From Myxococcales bacterium (GTDB lineage Bacteria > Myxococcota > Polyangia > Fen-1088), in the NCBI GenBank assembly GCA_003153875.1, contig PMBY01000215.1:4344-12290 (forward strand): DNA of 7,947 bases. Direction: 5' to 3'. Of this stretch, positions 1 through 7,400 are shown piece by piece (position 1 is the first letter of the stretch; every line of letters starts with the position of its first letter). The notes below the pieces were generated by a model. The model searched no databases. It saw nothing but the letters and a program-made list of their open reading frames with translations, and was not told the origin of the DNA. Position numbers and translations under genes: made by a program.

Positions 1-50
1 TCTATTTCTTCATGCCCGAGACGCGCAACATACGATTGGCAAGCGAGTGA
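1..50 (+). CDS. C-terminal end of a probable MFS-type transporter (partial)
   Basis: Reading from base 3, the frame gives YFFMPETRNIRLASE and then TGA at 48-50. The start of the gene lies outside the window. An aromatic stretch followed by a PETR motif is typical of the end of the last transmembrane helix and the cytoplasmic tail in sugar-porter-like and MHS-like major facilitator proteins, and that is the only basis for the call. The stop codon overlaps the GTG start of the next gene by four bases (GTGA), which suggests one transcript and coupled translation of two membrane transporters. With only 15 residues visible, the substrate and subfamily cannot be given. Another membrane protein with a PETR-like tail remains possible. 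Confidence 0.5.
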   Translation, partial: YFFMPETRNIRLASE

Positions 51-1327
51 CAGGCACGGTGCGCGTTTTCGTCACGCTGACCATCTTCGCGACCATGCTT
101 GCCCTCGTGGTTGTGCGCCCGCGGCGATGGAGCGAGGCTTGGTGGACGATACTCGGGGCGGCGGCGATGCTAGCTCTTGGCCTGGTGTCGCCACGCCAGG
201 CGATCGGTGCGACTCTTGCCGGGAAGAACGCGCTCCTCTTTCTTCTCTCGCTGCTTGCGCTATCGCTCCTGGTCGGCAAGAGCGGCTTCTTCGATTGGGC
301 CGCGCTTCGGTGCGCGCACCTCGCGAAAGGCAACGCGCGTTCGCTTTACCGGAACGCCTTCGTGCTGGGCGCGATCGTCACGGCGATACTGTCCCTCGAC
401 ACCACCGCAGTCATTCTTACGCCCATCATGTTGGCCTTGGTGAAGAGGCTCAGACTCCCAGCGGCACCCTATATCGTACTGTGTGCATTGGTTGCAAACG
501 TTGGCTCGCTGCTGCTCCCCATCAGCAATTTGACCAACATTCTCTTCGCGGATGCCTTTCACCAGACGTTTGTGGCGTTCGCAGCAAGGATGATCGCGCC
601 ACAGCTCATTGCGCTCGCCACCACCTACGCTCTGCTGCGCTGGCAGTTTCGTCGCCACATCGGCGAGTACTTCGCCAACGAGTCGCTTCCGGATCCGGCC
701 CGTGTGGTGCCGAATCGCTCCTACTTCATGGTTTGCGTGGCCGTTCTCGTCGTCGTACTCATCGGCTACTTTCTCGCGCCGCTCCTCGGGATCGAGCCCT
801 ACGTGATCGCCTTTGCAGGTAGCGGCGTGCTCGCGCTCGCTGGTGCAACCTGCGGACGCGTGCGCATTCGAGCGGTGGGCGAGCTCTCGTGGAGCGTGTT
901 CCCTTTCGTCGTCGGGCTTTTCATTGCCGTGCAGGCGCTCGAAAATCTGGGCATCGTCGGTCTGTCGTCTGGGTGGCTTGCTCACATGCGACCGGGTTCG
1001 CCCGAGAAGCTTCTCGCTACCGCGGGAGCAACGGCGTTCGCCTCGAATATCATGAACAACCTTCCGGCGACGCTGATCGCACGAAGCGTACTCCTGGCTT
1101 CCCACTCCGATACCGGAACTGTCCTCGCCGCCCTGGTCGGAGCCGACGTCGGGCCGATCATCACTCCTTTCGGCTCACTCGCGACCATGCTCGTCATCGC
1201 GCTTGCGCGGCGGGAGGGACATGAAATGCATACCGGGCGGTTCGTGCTCCTTGGCCTGTGGGCGGCCCCGGTGATCGTCGTCGCGACGACGCTTACCTTG
1301 GCCTTCGTACTTTCGCTGACTCGATGA
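47..1327 (+). CDS. ArsB/NhaD-superfamily (SLC13-like) inner-membrane permease
   Basis: This gene encodes a complete 426-residue, strongly hydrophobic protein with about ten to eleven likely membrane segments, close to the usual ArsB length of about 430. Four landmarks match the ion transporter fold. SLDTTAVILTPI (116-127) and LLPISNLTNIL (156-166) form the first half-site. SNIMNNLPATL (333-343) and GPIITPFGSLATML (369-382) form the second, where ArsB proteins carry MNN-P and GP-ITP-GSLAT. The family moves anions or exchanges ions across the inner membrane (arsenite, Na+/H+, dicarboxylates). The first motif has SLDTT where arsenite pumps usually have an ND-containing version, and no arsR, arsC or arsA is visible, so arsenite is not a safe substrate call. 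The GTG start at 47 is chosen because it overlaps the upstream stop (GTGA); GTG 59 or ATG 95 are possible but would shorten the first hydrophobic segment. Leucine codons favour CTC and CTT, unlike the downstream gene. Confidence 0.85.
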   Translation: MTGTVRVFVTLTIFATMLALVVVRPRRWSEAWWTILGAAAMLALGLVSPRQAIGATLAGKNALLFLLSLLALSLLVGKSGFFDWAALRCAHLAKGNARSLYRNAFVLGAIVTAILSLDTTAVILTPIMLALVKRLRLPAAPYIVLCALVANVGSLLLPISNLTNILFADAFHQTFVAFAARMIAPQLIALATTYALLRWQFRRHIGEYFANESLPDPARVVPNRSYFMVCVAVLVVVLIGYFLAPLLGIEPYVIAFAGSGVLALAGATCGRVRIRAVGELSWSVFPFVVGLFIAVQALENLGIVGLSSGWLAHMRPGSPEKLLATAGATAFASNIMNNLPATLIARSVLLASHSDTGTVLAALVGADVGPIITPFGSLATMLVIALARREGHEMHTGRFVLLGLWAAPVIVVATTLTLAFVLSLTR

Positions 1328-1368
1328 TGGCCGGGAGAACATCAAAGGATCGCGTGAGCCCCGGCCAT
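1327..1368. repeat. 9-bp inverted repeat overlapping the permease stop codon
   Basis: ATGGCCGGG at 1327-1335 is matched exactly by CCCGGCCAT at 1360-1368, with a 24-base loop. The first base is the last base of the permease stop codon. In RNA this could fold as a stable GC-rich stem just after the permease and slow readthrough or protect the mRNA 3' end. The loop is long and no U-rich tract follows, so it does not fit a classical intrinsic terminator. Chance occurrence in GC-rich DNA is possible. Confidence 0.35.
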
Positions 1369-1392
1369 GACATCTGGAACCGTATGCCATGG

Positions 1393-1409
1393 GAACCCTG
1401 GGAGGGTTC
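1393..1409. repeat. Compact perfect hairpin in the intergenic spacer
   Basis: GAACCCT (1393-1399), a GGG loop, and AGGGTTC (1403-1409) make a perfect 7-bp stem with a three-base loop. It lies about 70 bases before the glucan synthase start and about 65 bases after the permease stop. It is followed by GTTGCGCC, not by a U-tract, so it is not a standard intrinsic terminator. As the tightest fold in the spacer it is a candidate RNA structure or palindromic protein-binding site. A weaker 6-bp pair (CCGCGC at 1430-1435 with GCGCGG at 1446-1451) lies just downstream. Confidence 0.4.
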
Positions 1410-1473
1410 GTTGCGCCCTGGCTGGCTCCCCGCGCGACTGGGCGGGCGCGGCTGGTCCGGGTGTGCCATAGAC

Positions 1474-1480
1474 AGGGGCG
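1474..1480 (+). promoter_or_regulatory. Probable ribosome binding site of the glucan synthase
   Basis: AGGGG at 1474-1478 is a purine-rich, Shine-Dalgarno-like stretch, but it is only two bases from the ATG at 1481, closer than the usual five to nine. An in-frame TAG at 1469-1471 rules out a longer N-terminus. The next in-frame ATG (1517, residue 13) also has a nearby AGG, at 1511-1513, so the true start could be 12 codons later. Confidence 0.35.
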
Positions 1481-4400
1481 ATGAGCGAGAAGGTCGGCCC
1501 GACCGTGCGTAGGTGGATGGCGCGGCTGCGCGGGAACAGCCTTGCTGACCGCACCCGGGCCGATGATCCGCCCCTGCGGGCCGAGCTGTTCAGCGCCGAC
1601 CAGATGAAGCAGCACGGGCGAACCCTGGCGGGAGCGCACCATCTGGCGCGACGATGGGCGCCGGACCGCTTGCTCGCGCGGCTGGCCGACAACGAACGAA
1701 TCCTCACCGAAGCCTGCAGGCTGCTGACCGCGGCCCTGGCCGCCGACCGTCGCATCGTGCCCGCGGGGGAATGGCTGCTCGACAACTTCTACCTGATCGA
1801 GGAACAGATTCGCACGGCCAGGCGGCACCTGCCCGAAGACTACAGCCGGGAGTTGCCTCGTCTGAGCAGCGGCCCATCGGCGGGGCTTCCGCGCGTGTAC
1901 GATATCGCGCTGGAAACCATCTCGCACGGGGATGGACGGGTGGATCCAGAGGGCCTGACGGGTTTCGTGGCGGCCTACCAGACTGTGACCGCCCTCAAGC
2001 TGGGCGAATTGTGGGCCATTCCCATCATGTTGCGCCTGGCTCTCATCGAGAACCTGCGGCGCGTGGGTGCGCGGGTCGCCGCTGCGCGGATCGAGCGCGA
2101 TCGAGCCGCCGTCTGGGCAGAGCAGATGGCCGCGGTAGCCAAGAAGGATCCGAAGAGCCTAATTCTGGTGACCGCGGACATGGCGCGAGCCAACCCACCC
2201 ATGGCCAGTTCGTTCGTCGCTGAGCTTGCGCTGCGGCTGCAGGGACTCAGCCTGACCTTGCCACTCACGTGGCTCGAGCAGCGGCTTTTCGAGTCCGATC
2301 TGACCATCGAGCAGCTGGTGTACGCAGAGAACCAGCAACAGTCGGCCGACCAGGTTTCCATCAGCAACAGCATCGGCAGCCTGCGCATCCTCGATGCGAT
2401 GGACTGGCGCAAGTTCGTGGAGAGCATGAGCGCGGTCGAGCAGGCCCTGCGCCAGGACCCCGCCGGCATCTACCCAGGGATGGACTCCGCCACACGGGAC
2501 CACTACCGCCGCACCGTGGAGACCATCGCGAGACGCAGCCCGCTGGCGGAGAGCGAAGTGGCACGCCAGGCGATCGGTCTGGCCCAGGCGGGCACCGTCA
2601 CCAGCGACGAACGCACCCAGCACGTCGGCTTCTATTTGATCGACCAGGGGCTGCCGCAACTTGAACGGGCCGCGCATGTGAAGGGTTCCATCGCGGGGGC
2701 CTTGCGCGGGCCGAGTGGCCGATTCCCCTTGCTCATCTACCTGGGTGGAATCCTCCTGCTGGCGACCATCGGCACAGGCGGCCTGTTGGCCCGGGTCGCA
2801 GCCGACGGGGAACACAGGGGAATCCTGATTCTGGTCGGGATCCTCGCAGCACTGTGTACCGGTCAACTGGCCGTGGCGCTGGTCGACTGGCTCGCGACCC
2901 TGCTGGCGACACCGCACCTTTTGCCCCGCATGGACTACTCCGCCGGAATCCCGACGCAAGCGCGCACCCTGGTCGCGATTCCAACCATGCTCTCCAGCGC
3001 TGCGGGTATTGCGGACCTGGTCGAGGCGCTGGAAGTCCGATTTCTCGCCAACCGGGACGAGAACCTGCGCTTCGGCCTTGTGACTGATCTGGCGGATGCT
3101 CGCGCCGAGACGCTGCCCGAGGACGAGGCGCTGGTGTCGTTGGCCAAGAAGAGAATCGAAGAGCTGAACGTGCGCTACGGCAGCCCGGATAGTACCCCGT
3201 TCCTTCTCTTGCATCGCCCACGGCGCTTCAACCCACGCGAGCGTCTGTGGATGGGTTACGAGCGCAAGCGCGGCAAGCTTGCAGCGTTGAATGCTTTGCT
3301 GCGAGGCCGTGCCCCGGATACCGATTTTTCACTGGTGGTCGGCAACACGGCTGGCCTGCAACAGGTCAAGTACGTGATCACATTGGACACGGACACGCAG
3401 TTGCCCCGCGACGCCGCCAGGCAATTGGTCGGAGCCATGGCCCACCCCCTGAATCGGCCGCGTTTCGACCCACGCACGCAACGAGTCTGTGCCGGCTACG
3501 GTATCCTGCAGCCGCGCATGGCCGAGAGTCTGTCGGGTGCGAATCGCTCGCGCTACGCGCAGTTGTGGGGGAGCGAGCCGGGACTCGACCCGTACACCCG
3601 CGCCGTCTCCGACGTCTACCAGGATCTCTTCCAGGAGGGATCCTTCAGCGGCAAAGGCATCTACGAGGTCGATGCCTTCGAGCGCGCTCTGGCCGGCCGT
3701 TTTCCCGAAAACCGCATCCTGAGTCACGATCTGGTCGAAGGTTGCTACGCGCGCGCCGGGTTGCTCACCGACGTGCAGCTCTACGAGGAGTACCCACCGC
3801 GCTACCGAGCGGACGTGAGTCGCCGTCACCGGTGGATTCGCGGCGATTGGCAGATTGCGCGCTGGCTGCTGCCGTGGGCTCCCGTGAGTAACCCCGCTAC
3901 GCACTGGCAGAAGAACCCGCTCTCTCTGCTCGCGCGCTGGAAGATCTTCGACAATCTCCGGCGCAGCCTGGTGCCTGCGGCCGCGACTGCCTGGTTGCTG
4001 CTCGGCTGGACGTATCTGCTCCGGCCCTGGTTCTGGACCCTCGCCCTGCTCGGGGTCGTACTCATTCCTCCTGCCGCCGCTTCGCTCTTGGATCTGCTAC
4101 GCAAGCCCAAGGACGTGCTGCTGGTGCAGCACTTGACCGGGTCAGGCCGTTCGGCCACCCGGCGCTTCGCCCAGGCGGGCTTTGCTTTTGCGTGCCTGCC
4201 GTACGAGGCCTTCTTCAGTCTCGATGCCATCGTGCGCACGACCTTTCGGATGCTGGTCAGCCATAGGCGGCTGTTGGAATGGAGTCTGTCGGGCGACGTG
4301 AAGATCAGTCGTCGCACCAATCTCGCCACCTCTTTTCGCACCATGGGAATTGCCCCCGCGCTGTCCGCGGCGGCGGCGCTTTGGCTGTTCACCTTTCGGC

Positions 4401-7400
4401 CCAGCGCGCTGGTCCTTGCCACGCCCATCCTGGCCATCTGGTTCACCAGCCCGGTCCTGGCCTGGTGGTCGAGTCAGCCCCTCCTGCGCCGCGCGTCCAG
4501 GTTGACCACGGCCGAGACCTACTTCCTCCGCGCATTGGCGCGCAAGACCTGGGCCTTCTTCGATACTTTCGTCGGTCCGAAAGATCATTGGCTGCCGCCC
4601 GACAACGTGCAGGAGCATCCGTCGGCGGCCATCGCCCATCGCACTTCGCCGACCAACATGGGCCTCTCGTTGCTCGCCAACCTGGCCGCTCACGACTTCG
4701 GCTACCTGTCGACGGGGAGACTCATCGAGCGCACGGCCAATGCCCTGCACACCATGGATTCCCTGGAGCGCCATCGCGGCCATTTCCTGAACTGGTACGA
4801 CACGCAGTCTCTGCAGCCGCTGCGGCCGCACTATGTCTCCAGCGTGGACAGCGGCAATCTCGCCGGTCACCTTCTGACCCTGCGACAGGGACTGCTCGCG
4901 CTCATCGACCAGAAGGTCGTGGGATCGAGGCTCTTTGCCGGACTGGCCGACACGCTCGCCATGGTGGTGGAGGCCACGGAAGACTCCGGCTCCGGCGAGC
5001 TGGCCCGGGTCAAGAGCGCCGTGATCGCTGCCGCGGAGGCCCCGCCGCGCACGCTCACGGCTGCTCGCCACACCATCGAAGCGATTGCCAAGGCGGCCCA
5101 ATCGCTGGCCGAGCGGCTGGCCGCGGGCCCGGAGAACCAAGCCAAGGTGTGGGCGCTGACCCTGGCTCGGCACTGCGAAGATATTCTGGCCGATCTCGCG
5201 TTTATCGCCCCCTGGACTTTGCTGCCGGAGGCTCCGAGCAGCCTGGACGGATTTGCAGGCCTCGACGAAATTCCCACGCTGCGCGAGTTGGCTGGGGCCG
5301 CTGCGCGACTGTTGCCGGCCATCGAAGCGCGGCTATGGCCGGGCGCCGCGGACACAGAATGGTGGACCGAGCTGCGCCGACTGGTGGCCGAATGCAGCCA
5401 GCGCGCCGGCAAGCGCATCGCGATCGTGGAACGCTCAGCCCTTCACGCCGGCAACCTGGCGCGCATGGAGTACGACTTTCTCTTCGATGAAACACGCAAC
5501 CTGTTGGCCATCGGGTACAGCGTGGATGAGCGCCGACGCGATTCGAGCTACTACGACTTGCTGGCTTCCGAGGCCAGGCTGTCCACCTTCGTCGCCATCG
5601 CACAAGGACAACTGCCGCAGGAGAGCTGGTTTGCCCTGGGACGACGGCTCACCAGCGTCAGCGGTAGACCGATCCTGCTCTCGTGGAGCGGATCGATGTT
5701 CGAGTACCTGATGCCTCTCTTGGTGATGCCGACCTATGAGGGCACGCTGCTTGACCAGACCTGTCGGACCGCGGTGGAGCGGCAGCGCGAATATGGGGCC
5801 CAGTGCGGGGTGCCCTGGGGCATGTCGGAATCCGGATACAACACAGTGGACGCTCATCTCAATTATCAGTACCGGGCCTTCGGCGTGCCCGGCCTGGGAC
5901 TGAAGCGCGGGCTGGCCGAGGATCTGGTGATAGCGCCCTACGCGACGGCGCTGGCCCTGATGGTGGCGCCCGAAGAGGCGTGCGAGAATCTTCAGCGACT
6001 GGTGGCCGCCGGGTGTGAAGGCCCCTTCGGTTTCTACGAAGCCATCGACTACACGCCGGCCCGCTTGCCACGCGGGCAGACCCAGGCCGTGGTGAGGTCC
6101 TTCATGGCCCATCACCAGGGCATGACCATGCTGTCGCTGGCTCATGTCCTGCTGGATCGGCCGATGCAGAAGTACTTCGAAGCGGACCCGGCGTTCCAGG
6201 CCACGACGCTGCTGCTGCAAGAGCGGATTCCCAAAGCCGTCGCCCCCTATGTGCACACTACCGAGCTGGCGCAATCGCGCACGGCTGCCAGCGGCCCTGA
6301 AACGCCGATGCGGGCCTTCGACAGTCCGCACACTGCCGCGCCCGAGGTGCAGCTGCTGTCGAATGGCCGTTACCACGTGATGATCACCAACGCCGGCGGT
6401 GGGTACAGCCGCTGGAACGACATGGCCGTTACCCGCTGGCGCGAGGACAGCACGCGCGACCATTGGGGCACTTTCTGCTACCTGCGCGATGTGGCCAGCG
6501 GAAAGTTCTGGTCGACCGCTCATCAGCCGTCGCTCAAGCGATCGGACAGCTACCAAGCGATCTTCTCGGAAGCTCGGGCCGAGTTCCGCTGCCGGAAGGA
6601 CAACCTTGATGCATACACCGAGATCGCGGTTTCACCCGAGGACGACATCGAGCTGCGTCGGATCACGATCACCAACCGTGGCCGCAGGCGCAAGACCATC
6701 GACCTGACCAGCTACGCCGAGGTCGTCCTGGCCTTGCCTGCCGCGGATGCGGAACATCCGGGGTTCAGCAACCTGTTCGTGCAAAGTGAGATCCTTCGGG
6801 ACCGGCAGGCGATCCTGGCTACCCGCCGGCCGCGTTCGCAGGACGAGCCGGTGCCCTGGATGTTTCATCTGATGGCCGTGCATGGGGTGCAGGCAGCCGA
6901 GATCTCCTACGAAACCGACCGCAGCCGTTTCATCGGACGCGGCCGTACCATCGTGGATCCGCAAGCCATGCAGAGCGGAGCCAGGCTCTCGGACAGCCAG
7001 GGTTCCGTGCTCGATCCCATCGTCGCAATCCGGCAGCGGATCACGCTCGATCCAGACGCTTCTGCGACCATCAATATCGTCTCCGGCGTGGGCGAGACAC
7101 GCGACGGATGTTTGGGATTGGTCGACAAATATCAGGACCGGCGGCTGGCCGACCGTGTCTTCGACCTGGCCTGGACACACAGCCAGGTGGCATTGCGACA
7201 GATCGACGCCAGCGAAGCCGATGCGCAATTGTACGGACGCCTGGCCGGGGCCATCCTGTACGCAAACGCCTCGCTGCGCGCCGACCCGAACGTGGTCAAG
7301 AAGAACCGCCGCGGGCAGTCGGGCCTGTGGGGCTATTCCATCTCTGGCGATCTGCCCATCGTCTTGCTCAAAATCGGCGATCCGGCCAACATCGAACTGG

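Noticed and set aside
47..1327. Naming the permease arsB
   Set aside because: The fold motifs fit the superfamily, but the first core motif differs from arsenite pumps and no ars partner gene is visible, so a specific symbol would overstate the evidence.
1328..1480. Intrinsic terminator or sigma-70 promoter between the permease and the glucan synthase
   Set aside because: The hairpins lack a following U-tract, and no pair resembling TTGACA and TATAAT with proper spacing was seen in this GC-rich spacer.
1324..1512. Small ORF of about 62 codons starting at the ATGATG that overlaps the permease stop
   Set aside because: The ATGA overlap looks attractive, but the product is unremarkable (Gly/Arg/Trp-rich), spans the inverted repeats and runs into the glucan synthase start. 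Nothing supports it as a gene.
2159..3214. Long antisense open frame (351 codons) opposite the glucan synthase
   Set aside because: It lies wholly inside the GT84-family gene on the opposite strand, and its Gln/Arg/His/Gly-rich composition is typical of the shadow of a GC-rich gene. No recognisable domain is visible.
4142..5173. Long antisense open frame (343 codons) opposite the membrane and cyclisation regions
   Set aside because: It has low-complexity Gly/Arg/Gln-rich composition and no motif, and it fully overlaps well-conserved family sequence on the + strand.
4279..5490. 403-codon + strand open frame in a different phase from the glucan synthase
   Set aside because: The translation is rich in Arg, Gly, Pro and His with no motif, while the other phase gives clear family sequence throughout, so this is a frame shadow.
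5435..6556. Long antisense open frame (373 codons) opposite the GH189 and GH94 regions
   Set aside because: The + strand here encodes the best-conserved motifs of the window, and the antisense product shows no domain or plausible start context.
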